Shown piece by piece: positions 1 to 9,533 of a DNA stretch of 64,000 nt (its first letter is position 1; each line of letters starts with the position of its first letter). Location: positions 186,001 to 250,000 of the forward strand of contig NZ_JARNTX010000006.1 of NCBI RefSeq assembly GCF_029433095.1, in the 5' to 3' direction. The translations under genes were made by a program, and so were the position numbers. The stretch is from Hymenobacter sp. YC55 (GTDB taxonomy: Bacteria > Bacteroidota > Bacteroidia > Cytophagales > Hymenobacteraceae). The notes under the pieces were generated by a model. That model was not told where the DNA came from. It made no database searches and worked only from the letters and a program-made list of their open reading frames with translations.

Positions 1-2
1 GA

Positions 3-461
3 CCGCAGCATCTCAACATCTATAAGTACCGGCGCTTAGGTTACGAAGATGCGCTCCGCGAAGCTAATCTTCCTATTGAGCCAGCTTATACAGTTATCAA
101 CGACATGACGTTGGACGATGGTATCGAAGGCATGAAGCAGCTTCTGGATTTGCCTGTTCCTCCTGATGCCGTCTTTTCAGCTAGTGATTTTTCGGCAGTA
201 GGAGCCCTCCAGTTGCTGAAAAGCAGGCACATCCAGGTGCCACAGGAAATTGCTATATCAGGCTTCAGCAACGAAACCTTCACCGCCCTCACCGAGCCCA
301 TGATTACTTCCGTGGATCAGCGTTGTGAGCAGATGGGCCAGTCGGCCGTTGAGCTTTTCCTTCAAATTTTAAGAGAAAAGGACGACAACTTTTCTCCTCG
401 GCGCATAGTGCTACAACCTGATTTGGTTATTCGCAATTCGACTGCACGTAGCGCTTCTTAG
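3..461 (+). CDS. LacI-family transcriptional regulator, C-terminal part (5' end outside window)
   Basis: The reading frame is open from the left edge (codons starting at position 3), so this is the ligand-binding part of a regulator whose helix-turn-helix domain lies outside the window. Seen features are RRLGYEDAL near the edge, the SASDFSAVGAL stretch and the closing ISGFSNETF segment followed by a PMITSVDQ motif. These match the periplasmic-binding-protein-like domain of LacI/GalR proteins. Such proteins release their operator on binding a sugar. It lies upstream of susC on the same strand, and CpG-centred palindromes typical of LacI operators occur before susC and before the GH92 gene. It is therefore the likely regulator of this locus (inference). 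Confidence 0.9.
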   Translation, partial: PQHLNIYKYRRLGYEDALREANLPIEPAYTVINDMTLDDGIEGMKQLLDLPVPPDAVFSASDFSAVGALQLLKSRHIQVPQEIAISGFSNETFTALTEPMITSVDQRCEQMGQSAVELFLQILREKDDNFSPRRIVLQPDLVIRNSTARSAS

Positions 462-635
462 GTACGTCAAAGGCTAACAGTGACAAACAGCTGCATCAAC
501 AAACTCTTGTTTTATATATAATTTTTATAATTCTTATACATACAGCGGATAAGACGAACCTAAGATCTGATGTTGACAAGTTGTGAAATCATATGCATGT
601 GTTGCTACCCTAACAATTCTCTTATGTGTCCACAC

Positions 636-953
636 TATGCAAACCTTTGTGTAAAAAAAGTTAACCCATTTTACAATGCACTGCTCAAGCCATTGAGTGT
701 AAGTTTTACCGTTATAAGATCTCACTAAGGAAACAGTTAAATCAATTATTGAATAAGAATAGTTATAATAAATATTGATTTAACCTTGAGTATAAAGGTA
801 TGCGCAATGGTAAATTGCAATATTAAATGTTTGTAGTGTCGTTTAGTTAATAGTAGTTATTGACTGCTTATATATATAATCACTGATCTACCTTAGGCCA
901 GTAAATAAGAGTTTCTAAAGTTTTTATTTGGTTTTAAGACAAAGGTTTGCATA
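636..953. repeat. Separated 15-bp perfect inverted repeat
   Basis: The left arm TATGCAAACCTTTGT (636-650) is the exact reverse complement of ACAAAGGTTTGCATA (939-953), with 288 bases between them. It lies wholly in the susC upstream region. A role as two oppositely oriented regulator sites is possible but unproven. Confidence 0.6.
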
Positions 954-1061
954 CTTATCGGCTACTAACTCATCCACTCTATTTCGGGCCGTTTCATTTT
1001 AGCACAGCAAGCAGGTATTACCTGTACTAAATGATGTGTAATAACGGAGTTGTTCAGCACT

Positions 1062-1079
1062 TGCTAAAACGTATTAGCA
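1062..1079. promoter_or_regulatory. LacI-type operator O1 upstream of susC
   Basis: The 18-base site TGCTAAAACGTATTAGCA is a near-palindrome centred on CG, the usual centre of LacI-family operators. It is the exact reverse complement of the second site at 1102-1119. The two centres are 40 bp apart, close to four helical turns, which would suit cooperative binding or looping. The probable binder is the LacI-family protein encoded just upstream. Confidence 0.8.
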
Positions 1080-1101
1080 GGCAAATATAATATTGACTTT
1101 T

Positions 1102-1119
1102 TGCTAATACGTTTTAGCA
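1102..1119. promoter_or_regulatory. LacI-type operator O2 upstream of susC
   Basis: TGCTAATACGTTTTAGCA is the reverse complement of operator O1 and has the same central CG. It ends 77 bases before the susC start codon. A third related site lies at 24572-24589 before the GH92 gene. Confidence 0.8.
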
Positions 1120-1196
1120 AAGTAGCTGATTCAGGTAGCTAAGCTTGCTGTGCTTTCGCTTATAGTTCCATTTCTATTATCAACACCCACACGCTT

Positions 1197-4100
1197 ATGA
1201 AAAACCGAGTACCAATTAGGAAGGTCCGTCACCTCACGCGGGTCTCGCTTACACCGCTTGCTCTGTGTGCTTCAGTGGGAGCTGCCTTTGGCTCTTCTGA
1301 TGAGAGCAACTATACAGTGCCCAATCGGGATGTAGCGGCTATTACTGCTAATAGCAAAGTGGTCGACATCACCGTGACGGGCACCGTGACCGACACGAAA
1401 GGCGAAGGTCTGCCAGGCGTTAACGTGGTAGTGAAAGGCACCACTAACGGCACGCAAACCGATGCGCAAGGTAACTTTAGCATTACTGTACCTGACCAAG
1501 GTGCTGTGCTAGCCTTCTCATTCATTGGCTACAAACCGCAGGAAGTTGCGGCCAACTCCGCTGCTAAGCTTTCCGTGAAGCTGCTCTCCGACGACCAAGC
1601 GCTGGAGGAAGTAGTAGTAGTAGGCTACGGCACCCAGTCGCGCGCTACCGTAACGGGGGCTATCAGTAGCACCAATTCCGCGGCCATCACCCGCACACCT
1701 GCTGGCTCTACTTCTGAGGCCCTTGTGGGCCGCATACCAGGCGTTTCGGCCCGGCAAGCTGATGCCCGGCCAGGCGGGAGTGCCAGCATTCAAATCCGTA
1801 ACCTAGGCGACCCGCTCTATGTTATTGACGGGGTGGTATCCGATGCGGGTCAGTTCAACAACTTAGGTATCAATGACATCGAGAACATTTCGATTCTCAA
1901 AGATGCTTCTGCCGCTATTTACGGGCTCCGGGCTGCCAACGGGGTAGTGCTGGTAACAACCAAGCGGGGCGAAAAAGGCAAGCCGGTCATCAATGTATCC
2001 GGCTACTACGGCCTGCAAAACTTCACGCGCTTTCCGCACCCGGCTAATGCGTACCAGCACGTGCGGGCGCTAGCCGAGGCTGGTCAGAACCAAGGTAGAA
2101 CGCCAGTGAACGAGCCGGTAAAAGGTGAGAACATTACGCCTGATGTGCTGGAAAAGTGGCGGACAGGTGCACCCGGTTATGAGAGCTTCGATTACTACAA
2201 ATTTGTGTTTCGTCCTGATGTGCCGCGCTACTACGTGAATGGCAGTATATCTGGTGGCTCCGACAACGTCCGATTCTACGTATCGGGCAGTCACTTTGGA
2301 CAAGAGGCAATTATCAAGGATTTTAAATTCAGTCGCACCAACCTTCAGGCCAACGTAGAGGCTAACATAACGCAACGACTGAAAATCGGTACGCAAATCT
2401 CGGGGCGCATCGAAGACCGTTTTACGCTCGGCGTACCAGGCGGCGACGATTACTTCAACCCCCTGTTGAGCGTATTTAGCATGTGGCCCACCGAGCGGCC
2501 GTATGCCAACGACAATCCCAACTACATCAACCAGACGCACAACGTCAATGTAAACCCTGCTACCTATACGGAGGCAATAACGGGTTATTATACAGACTAT
2601 TATCGTGCTGCTAAAGGCAACTTTACAGCAGAGTACAACTTCGATTTCGGATTAAGCGCCAAGGCTATTGGCTCTTACAACTATACCAACCGTCTCGCGA
2701 ACGGCTTCGAGTACACCTACAACGCTTACCGCTATAACCCCGTCACCGACGTCTACGAAACCAGCCCTGCTTTCGGCAACCAGAACCCCTATCGGGAACG
2801 GCGTACCCGAAACATTATTGACCGCTACGGGCAGTTGCAACTCAACTACAACAAGACATTTGGCGACCATGGCGTGTCGGCCGTAGCCGCGTATGAGCGC
2901 TACGATACTGATGACCGGGAATATGGCCTCAACACTGTGCCGCCTAACAATACCATCCCGTTGCTCCTGTTTGCCAACGCCCGTAATCTGGACGATAGGA
3001 TAAGCGAACGAGCCCGAGCAGGCTATATTGGTCGGGTAAATTATAACTATAAACAGAAATACCTGCTGGAGGTGCTTGGGCGCTACGATGGCTCATGGTT
3101 GTTCCGGGAGGATAGCCGCTACGGTTTTTTCCCCGGCGCCTCGGTGGGCTGGCGTATCAGTGAAGAGCCATTCATCAAAGAGAGCATTGGTAATGTGCTG
3201 AGCGAACTGAAGCTGCGTGGTAGCTACGGGCGTACCGGCGCAGATGACTTAGATAACCCAGACAACCAAGACTATTTAGTTGCCCCTTACAGCTACATAG
3301 GTGGCTACCAGTTTCCGGCTCGTAGCTCGATCTTCAATGGTAGCTACGTTATCGGCGTTGATCCGCGCAACCCGCCGATTACCACGCTGTCTTGGATAAC
3401 CAACCAGTCATCTAACATAGGTGTAGATTTTGGCTTCTTAGAAGGCAAGATAACTGGTCAATTTGATGTGTTTGAGCGTCGGCGCAAAGGCCTGCTTGCC
3501 CCACGCTACGATGTGCTGCTGCCTAGTGAAGTAGGGTATCCATTGCCACAAGAAAACCTTAACTCCGACGCCGTACGGGGTATGGAAGGGCTGGTGACCT
3601 ATTCGGGCAAGGCCGGTGAGTTAGGATATTCCGTGGGTCTTCATGCCACGCTGGCTCGTAACCGTGACCTGTCGCAGTACAAGCCCCGGTTCGGTAACTC
3701 GTGGGAAGAGTATCGCAATGCTATTTCAGACCGCTGGGCCTATATCAACTGGGGCTACCAGGTGGTTGGCGTCTTTCAGTCGCAAGAGGAAATCGAAAAC
3801 TACCCCATCAACAACGATGGGCAAGGCAATCGTAACCAGCTGCCCGGCGACCATAAATACAAGGACGTAAACGGCGACGGGGCCATCAACTACCTCGACG
3901 AGCGGCCGATCGGTTACGCTGAGGGCGCAACGCCTTACCTTACCTATGCCGTCAACTCCACTTTCGACTACAAGGGCTTCACCCTCAAGTTTGACTTAGT
4001 TGGCGCCGGCTTACAGACCTATCGCCGGGAGGTAGAGCAGAAAATTCCGTTTCAGAACAACGGCACGTCGCCAGACTACATCTTCGAGGACCGCTGGCAC

Positions 4101-4442
4101 CGGGAGGACCCATTCAACAACGATAGTCCGTGGATTTCGGGCAAATACCCGGCAATCCGGCGCGACGATGGAGGGCACCCGAACTACAACCGCCGCAGTG
4201 ACTTCTGGATTACCAACGTGCGCTACCTGCGCGTGCGCAACCTGGAGCTAGGCTACAACATTCCGAAACCCTTCCTGGATCGGTTTGGCATTGGCTCCAT
4301 GCGGGTGTACGTCAACGGAACCAACCTGTACTCTTTCGACAACATGAAGGAGTTTGATCTGGACCCAGAAATTGTCAACAACGGGGGACTGGTTTACCCG
4401 CAGCAACGCCTCTACAACGCCGGCTTTTCTATCGGCTTCTAA
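1197..4442 (+). CDS. SusC/RagA-family TonB-linked outer membrane transporter
   Basis: This is a TonB-dependent glycan importer of the outer membrane. An N-terminal signal sequence (about residues 1-32) is followed by a carboxypeptidase-regulatory-like beta-sandwich (about 57-132, with VTGTVTDTKGEGLPGVNV). Next come the SusC signature EEVVVVGYGTQ (137-147), the plug, and a long beta-barrel ending in a phenylalanine (AGFSIGF), as outer membrane barrels do. At 1081 residues it has the usual family length. The ATG follows the double LacI-type operator. The susD gene starts 15 bases downstream, so the two are one transcript. The substrate cannot be read from the sequence; the neighbouring hydrolases suggest a branched glycan. 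Confidence 0.96.
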   Translation: MKNRVPIRKVRHLTRVSLTPLALCASVGAAFGSSDESNYTVPNRDVAAITANSKVVDITVTGTVTDTKGEGLPGVNVVVKGTTNGTQTDAQGNFSITVPDQGAVLAFSFIGYKPQEVAANSAAKLSVKLLSDDQALEEVVVVGYGTQSRATVTGAISSTNSAAITRTPAGSTSEALVGRIPGVSARQADARPGGSASIQIRNLGDPLYVIDGVVSDAGQFNNLGINDIENISILKDASAAIYGLRAANGVVLVTTKRGEKGKPVINVSGYYGLQNFTRFPHPANAYQHVRALAEAGQNQGRTPVNEPVKGENITPDVLEKWRTGAPGYESFDYYKFVFRPDVPRYYVNGSISGGSDNVRFYVSGSHFGQEAIIKDFKFSRTNLQANVEANITQRLKIGTQISGRIEDRFTLGVPGGDDYFNPLLSVFSMWPTERPYANDNPNYINQTHNVNVNPATYTEAITGYYTDYYRAAKGNFTAEYNFDFGLSAKAIGSYNYTNRLANGFEYTYNAYRYNPVTDVYETSPAFGNQNPYRERRTRNIIDRYGQLQLNYNKTFGDHGVSAVAAYERYDTDDREYGLNTVPPNNTIPLLLFANARNLDDRISERARAGYIGRVNYNYKQKYLLEVLGRYDGSWLFREDSRYGFFPGASVGWRISEEPFIKESIGNVLSELKLRGSYGRTGADDLDNPDNQDYLVAPYSYIGGYQFPARSSIFNGSYVIGVDPRNPPITTLSWITNQSSNIGVDFGFLEGKITGQFDVFERRRKGLLAPRYDVLLPSEVGYPLPQENLNSDAVRGMEGLVTYSGKAGELGYSVGLHATLARNRDLSQYKPRFGNSWEEYRNAISDRWAYINWGYQVVGVFQSQEEIENYPINNDGQGNRNQLPGDHKYKDVNGDGAINYLDERPIGYAEGATPYLTYAVNSTFDYKGFTLKFDLVGAGLQTYRREVEQKIPFQNNGTSPDYIFEDRWHREDPFNNDSPWISGKYPAIRRDDGGHPNYNRRSDFWITNVRYLRVRNLELGYNIPKPFLDRFGIGSMRVYVNGTNLYSFDNMKEFDLDPEIVNNGGLVYPQQRLYNAGFSIGF

Positions 4443-4457
4443 TATTCCCACAGCAAT

Positions 4458-6326
4458 ATGAGATTTTCCTATAAAACCCTAGCTCTGAGTGCCGGGCTAG
4501 TCCTAAGCCTTTCGGCGTGCGAGAAGGACTTCCTGGAACGGGAGGCTCCTAACATCGTACTGGATGAACAAATCTGGAACGACGCTAACCTTATTACCAG
4601 CCTACTGGCTAATAACTACGACCGGCTGCCTTTCCATACGCAGATTGACGACGGCTGGCCCGACTTTGCTGCCTACGACGAAGCCATTTGGTCGGGCAAC
4701 GGCGACGGCTCCAACAACCTGAATGACTACAGCTTCAACCGTTGGGGAAACTGGGACTACGGCTTGATCCGGGACATTAATCTGGCCCTCGAGAACATCG
4801 ACAAATTCAGCACCACGCTGCCAGAGGCGCAAAAAAACCAGTTCAAGGCCGAGTTTCGCTTTCTGCGGGCTTTCGTGTACTTCGAGCTAGTGAAGCGTCA
4901 TGGGGGAGTGCCCATCGTGACGCAGCAGCTGATCTACGACTACAGCGGCAACCCCACGCCGCTACAAAGCCCACGCAATACGGAGGCCGCAGTGTACGAC
5001 TTTGTAGCGAGCGAGCTGGATGCCATCAAGAACGACCTCGGCAACGACGGTAGTTCCGCCAGCAGCCCCCGCAGCAACACCCGCGCCAACAAGTACGCCG
5101 CTATGGCGCTCAAGTCGCGGGCCATGCTCTACGCGGGCTCTATTGCCAAGTACAACGCGCTGTCGGGTTTGAATATTCAAACTGCTGGCGGGGAAGTAGG
5201 CATTCCGGCTAGCCGGGCCAACGAATACTACCGGAAGGCCTTAGACGCGGCCAAAGAAGTAATTGCGGGCCCTTATTCCTTGTACCGGACCAACCCAGAC
5301 CGCGGAGAGAACTTCTACGATGCCATCACTCGGAAAGCATCCAACCCCGAAGTGATTTTGGCTAAAGACTTTCTGGTTGCGCGGGACCGGCGGCACGGCT
5401 TTACTTACGACAATATTGCGCGTGGCATCCGGGAAGATAACTTGTCGTCGTCGAACGTCACGCCGACCCTGAACTTGGTGGAAAGCTACGAGTACTTAGA
5501 TGGTACTTCGGGGGAAATAAGAACCCGTAACGCGGCCAACACCGATTACATCTACTACGACAATTTGAGCGGCCCTTTCGCCAATAAAGACGCTCGCCTG
5601 TACGGCACCGTTATTTATCCGGGTAGTTCTTTCGCTGGCCAACAAGTGCAGATTCAGGCGGGCGTACTGGTGTGGAATGCGACCAGCAACACCTATGAAA
5701 CGGTGGAAGGTGGATTGGCCTCCAACTACACCGATGGCAAGCTGCTGACTGGTAGTTCGGGCCCGCAACGCTCGCAAACCGAAGTTTCGAACACCGGCTT
5801 CTACATGCGGAAGTACATAGATTCCACTCCGAAAGCCAGTACCCGCGGGGTGCTGAGTGACACGTGGTGGGTGCGGTTCCGCTTGGGAGAAGTGCTGCTC
5901 AACGCTTCCGAAGCCGCCTTTGAGCTCGGGCAAACGGCAGAGGCACTGACGTATGTAAACCAAGTGCGGGAGCGGGCTGGTTTCCCGGCCAATAGCCTGA
6001 CCACCTTAAGCCGGCAGAGGCTGGAAAATGAGCGTCGGGTGGAGCTGGCTTTTGAAGACCACCGGTTATGGGATTTGAAGCGCTGGCGCCGTGCCCATGT
6101 GCTTTGGGATGGCAGCAACTCCAACCCAAATGCGGTGATGTATGCGCTGTACCCGTACCGCGTGGTGCGGCCCGGAGATCCGCGGGATGGCAAGTACGTG
6201 TTTGTGAAGTTGGTAGCACCGCGCTTCCGGGCTCCGCGCAACTTCCGCTTAGGCAACTACTACACTTTTATTGATCAGGGGGTTCTCAACAACAACCCGC
6301 TGCTGGTTCGCAACCCTTTCCAATAA
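4458..6326 (+). CDS. SusD/RagB-family surface glycan-binding lipoprotein
   Basis: This is the partner lipoprotein that caps the SusC barrel and binds glycan at the cell surface. A lipoprotein signal is visible, with the lipobox cysteine at residue 21 (LSLSAC) followed by EKDF. The SusD-like helical pattern is present, including the AEFRFLRAFVYFELVKRHGG segment typical of the TPR region and the C-terminal ERRVELAFEDHRLWDLKRW motif. At 622 residues it is on the long side for the family. It lies 15 bases after susC and 9 bases before the DUF3823 gene, so all three are one operon. Confidence 0.96.
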   Translation: MRFSYKTLALSAGLVLSLSACEKDFLEREAPNIVLDEQIWNDANLITSLLANNYDRLPFHTQIDDGWPDFAAYDEAIWSGNGDGSNNLNDYSFNRWGNWDYGLIRDINLALENIDKFSTTLPEAQKNQFKAEFRFLRAFVYFELVKRHGGVPIVTQQLIYDYSGNPTPLQSPRNTEAAVYDFVASELDAIKNDLGNDGSSASSPRSNTRANKYAAMALKSRAMLYAGSIAKYNALSGLNIQTAGGEVGIPASRANEYYRKALDAAKEVIAGPYSLYRTNPDRGENFYDAITRKASNPEVILAKDFLVARDRRHGFTYDNIARGIREDNLSSSNVTPTLNLVESYEYLDGTSGEIRTRNAANTDYIYYDNLSGPFANKDARLYGTVIYPGSSFAGQQVQIQAGVLVWNATSNTYETVEGGLASNYTDGKLLTGSSGPQRSQTEVSNTGFYMRKYIDSTPKASTRGVLSDTWWVRFRLGEVLLNASEAAFELGQTAEALTYVNQVRERAGFPANSLTTLSRQRLENERRVELAFEDHRLWDLKRWRRAHVLWDGSNSNPNAVMYALYPYRVVRPGDPRDGKYVFVKLVAPRFRAPRNFRLGNYYTFIDQGVLNNNPLLVRNPFQ

Positions 6327-6335
6327 GCTGCACTC

Positions 6336-7019
6336 ATGAAAGCATTTCTTTATAGCCTGCTCGCGGGCACTGCATTGTTGATGGGCTGCGCCAAAGACAA
6401 CGTGGAGCCGCCAAGCTCCACGCTTACCGGCCGCATTGTGTACCAGGATCAGGTGCTGGGCCTTCGGTCGAACGGGTCCACCGACTTGGGAAATCAAACC
6501 ACCATGCTGGAGTTGTGGCAGCGCGGCTATCAGCTCTTCACAAAGATTCCGGTGTTTGTCAACCAAGACGGCACGTTCCAGGCCAAGCTTTTCGATGGTA
6601 ACTACAAGCTGGTTCGCTCACGCGGAAACGGCCCGTGGGTAGACAACACAGACAGTATTGATGTGCAGGTGCGCGGCAATACTGTAGTAGATGTACCGGT
6701 AACGCCATATTTCACCGTAACGGACGCTGCTTTTCAGCGCAGTGGCAACACCCTAACGGCTACGTGCCGCGTCAATCGGATTGTGGCAGGCAGAGACATC
6801 GACCGGGTGGTGTTGCTGATAAGCCGCACGCAGTTTGTGGATGACAGCAACGCGCTGGAGCGCAACGAAAAAGTTGGTGCTGCGGCCGTGAACCTGAGCC
6901 AGGTGCAAAACCTTTCGGTGACGATTCCCTCCTCTATTACGGGGGCAGTTTTTGCTCGCATCGGGGTGAAAGCGGCAGGTGTTGGGCAATACGTATATTC
7001 CCCAGTACAAAAGTTTTAA
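6336..7019 (+). CDS. DUF3823-type surface lipoprotein of the SusCD operon
   Basis: A 227-residue lipoprotein with the lipobox cysteine at residue 18 (LLMGC). The body resembles DUF3823 proteins: an N-terminal beta-sandwich with LTGRIVYQDQ near the start, FVNQDGTFQAKLFDGNYKL in the middle, and a second all-beta half. Genes of this family commonly follow susD and are thought to help hold glycan at the surface; the exact role is not established. It sits 9 bases after susD and is the last gene of the tight operon. Confidence 0.85.
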   Translation: MKAFLYSLLAGTALLMGCAKDNVEPPSSTLTGRIVYQDQVLGLRSNGSTDLGNQTTMLELWQRGYQLFTKIPVFVNQDGTFQAKLFDGNYKLVRSRGNGPWVDNTDSIDVQVRGNTVVDVPVTPYFTVTDAAFQRSGNTLTATCRVNRIVAGRDIDRVVLLISRTQFVDDSNALERNEKVGAAAVNLSQVQNLSVTIPSSITGAVFARIGVKAAGVGQYVYSPVQKF

Positions 7020-7329
7020 CGATGAGTGCTAGCGCGGCAAGCAGCAACGAACAGAGCGCCTCAGACGGCACTTGTTCCTTGACCTAGCTGATGCGCTATA
7101 AACTTGGCAGCTATGTTCCTTGGGTTGGAGCTTCAGACCCAAGGAACAAGCATGCCGCTTTCTAAGGGCTAGCGCAAAGCTGAAAATCACGGCGGCGCGA
7201 AAGCCAAATCTTGCTCGTGGTACAGCGCCTAAGTAGGTAGGACATGTCAAAGGTCTAGATCCTGCATCATTACTACTCGCTTAGGCAGCTCACTCACTAC
7301 CTGTCTTCGCCCTTTCCCACCCCTTACCT
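7020..7329. other. Intergenic region after the susCD operon
   Basis: No gene is seen. It contains the hairpin at 7114-7148 and an extra copy of the TTGTTCCTTG stem sequence near 7070. No clear promoter element for the GH2 gene was recognised. Confidence 0.6.
7114..7148. terminator. Hairpin after the susCD operon
   Basis: TGTTCCTTGGGT (7114-7125) pairs perfectly with ACCCAAGGAACA (7137-7148) across an 11-base loop. There is no T-run, so it is a terminator candidate or mRNA-stabilising hairpin only by position, about 95 bases after the DUF3823 stop codon. Confidence 0.5.
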
Positions 7330-9270
7330 ATGAATTCAATCAGGCGATTCGCTTCTGCTGCCTGGCTTAGCGCCAGCTTATTTGGTGCCGGGGTTGCGGC
7401 CCATGCGCAGACAACTGCTCCGGCTCCCGTACCCCCGGTCAGGCCGGCGCCCATCCTGAGCCGCTGGGAAAAGCAGGTGACGGCCGCCAATGCGTGGCGC
7501 GAGTACCCCCGACCACAGATGGTGCGTGCGCAATGGCAAAACCTGAACGGAATGTGGGATTACGCCATAACTCCCCGAACCGCTCCCGCGCCTACCACCT
7601 TCAACGGGCAGATTCTGGTGCCTTTCTGCGTGGAATCGACCTTGTCGAAGGTGAACAAGGCGCTCATGCCAGACCAGCGGCTCTGGTACCGGCGCAGCGT
7701 AACTGTGCCGCAGGAATGGCAAAACCAACGGGTGCTCCTGCACTTCGGAGCCGTAGACTACGAGTGCAGCCTGTGGGTGAACGGTGGGTTGGTGGGCTCA
7801 CACCAGGGTGGTTCCGACGCGTTTAGCTTCGATGTAACCGACTACCTAAAGGCCGGTGATAACCAGCTGCTCCTCGGTGTGCTCGACCCAACCTCAACCG
7901 GGGAGCAGCCCCGAGGCAAGCAGTTGCTGAACCCCAACGGTATTTGGTACACGCCGGTATCGGGTATCTGGCAGACCGTGTGGATGGAGCCGGTGCCCAA
8001 ACAAGCCTACATCGAAGAAGTGCGCCTTACTCCCGAACTCGATTCCAGTCGCGTACGAGTGGAAGTGGTGCTCAACGAGCCCGCCAATAATGCTACTACG
8101 GCCATCCGCCTGACGGCGCTCGATGGCAAACGCACGGTGGCTACCACGCTGGTCCGGTCGGGCATGACGGCTTACCTGAACCTGAAAGACCCCAAGCTTT
8201 GGGCGCCGGATACGCCCTTTCTATATGACCTCAAAACCGAACTGGTAACCGTTCAGGACCCGTTTGGCTCCACGCCCCGCAACCAGCGGCCACGCCAGCC
8301 CGCTGCCGTACGGGCCGCCTACGCCAAAGCCACCGTGACCGGAACTGCGCTCGACGCAGTGAACGGCTATTTTGCCATGCGTAAAATCTCGGTGGGGCCT
8401 GGGCCGATAGCAGGGCAGCCCACGCTGCTGCTCAACAACAAGGTGGTGTTTCACAACGGCCCGCTCGACCAGGGCTGGTGGCCGGGAGGGCTCCTTACGC
8501 CGCCTTCCGACGAAGCCATGATTTTCGAGATTGACTTTCTAAAGAAAGCAGGCTTCAACATGCTGCGCAAGCACATTAAAGTGGAGCCGGACCGCTATTA
8601 CTACCAGTGCGACCGGCTCGGGATTTTGGTGTGGCAAGACATGCCATCAGGCTTTTTGGAAGGCCAGAACGTGGCGCCGGGTGCCCAAATCGAACCTCTG
8701 CGCCGTTCGTTGGGCATGGAGCAATTCGAGCTGGAGTTTCGGCGGATGATAGACCGGCTCTATAGCCACCCCAGCATCGTGACCTGGGTGGTGCACAACG
8801 AAGGCTGGGGCCAGTATGATAATCCACGACTCGCCGCCTGGGTGAAAGGCCTCGATCCTAGTCGGGTAATCAACGCCGTAACCGGCTGGAACGACCAAGG
8901 CGCCGGCGACTTCTACGACATTCATACCTACGAGGAGGAGCCCAACCTGCCAGCGGCTAAAAGCAACCGCGTCATTGCCATCGGCGAGTTTGGAGGCATA
9001 GGCTGGCCCATCGAAGGCCACTTGTGGAACCCTTCCATGCGCAACTGGGGCTACCAAACCTACCATTCGGCCGACGACGTGCTGAAGGCGTACCGAAAGA
9101 AATACGCCAAGATTGTGGAGTACTACCAGCAGAAAGGCTTGTCATCGGCTGTGTACACCCAAACCACCGATGTGGAAGGGGAAGTGAACGGCTTGCTGAC
9201 TTACGACCGGGAGGTTATCAAAATCCCCATCAAGACGCTCCGCCAGATTCATGCCCCGCTGCTTAAGTAG
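7330..9270 (+). CDS. Secreted glycoside hydrolase family 2 protein
   Basis: A 646-residue enzyme with a Sec signal peptide ending in AHAQ (about residue 26). The order of parts is a GH2 sugar-binding domain (with WYRRSVTVPQEW and the VNGGLVGSHQGG turn), an immunoglobulin-like domain and a TIM barrel. The GH2 acid/base glutamate is E491 in VVHNEGWG, preceded by the conserved asparagine. The nucleophile is probably E553 in IGEFGG. GH2 enzymes are retaining beta-glycosidases (galactosidase, mannosidase, glucuronidase and others), and the specificity cannot be assigned. It is the first of three secreted enzymes on this strand after the susCD operon. Confidence 0.93.
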   Translation: MNSIRRFASAAWLSASLFGAGVAAHAQTTAPAPVPPVRPAPILSRWEKQVTAANAWREYPRPQMVRAQWQNLNGMWDYAITPRTAPAPTTFNGQILVPFCVESTLSKVNKALMPDQRLWYRRSVTVPQEWQNQRVLLHFGAVDYECSLWVNGGLVGSHQGGSDAFSFDVTDYLKAGDNQLLLGVLDPTSTGEQPRGKQLLNPNGIWYTPVSGIWQTVWMEPVPKQAYIEEVRLTPELDSSRVRVEVVLNEPANNATTAIRLTALDGKRTVATTLVRSGMTAYLNLKDPKLWAPDTPFLYDLKTELVTVQDPFGSTPRNQRPRQPAAVRAAYAKATVTGTALDAVNGYFAMRKISVGPGPIAGQPTLLLNNKVVFHNGPLDQGWWPGGLLTPPSDEAMIFEIDFLKKAGFNMLRKHIKVEPDRYYYQCDRLGILVWQDMPSGFLEGQNVAPGAQIEPLRRSLGMEQFELEFRRMIDRLYSHPSIVTWVVHNEGWGQYDNPRLAAWVKGLDPSRVINAVTGWNDQGAGDFYDIHTYEEEPNLPAAKSNRVIAIGEFGGIGWPIEGHLWNPSMRNWGYQTYHSADDVLKAYRKKYAKIVEYYQQKGLSSAVYTQTTDVEGEVNGLLTYDREVIKIPIKTLRQIHAPLLK

Positions 9271-9533
9271 GGCTTTTTCACAGAAAGCCGAATCAAAAGT
9301 CTAGGATACGTCAACAACTGCCTTGCACTAACAAACGAAACAAGCGCCACTATTCCGGTCCCTTGCGCTAGCCAACACTACCTGATCGGCAAAGGCATAC
9401 AAAGCCGGGGTGAAAAGAAGGATAGGAGCAAGGGGACTGAACTACAAATGGCTGCTCTATTCCTGATTTTTAGCGCCTTCCAACCTTGCTAGATGAGAAG
9501 CTGCTTTACTTAAATTTTCCTAATTCCATACGA

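Larger units (their letters stand above)
462..1196. other. A+T-rich regulatory region upstream of susC
   Basis: This stretch of 735 bases has no credible gene and is much richer in A+T than the flanking genes. It holds two LacI-type operators near its right end and a 15-base perfect inverted repeat whose arms lie at 636-650 and 939-953. A short open frame on the minus strand at 534-725 has no recognisable features and is not called. Confidence 0.7.

Noticed and set aside
534..725. 63-codon minus-strand frame upstream of susC
   Set aside because: It lies in an A+T-rich regulatory region, contains one arm of an inverted repeat and has no family features.
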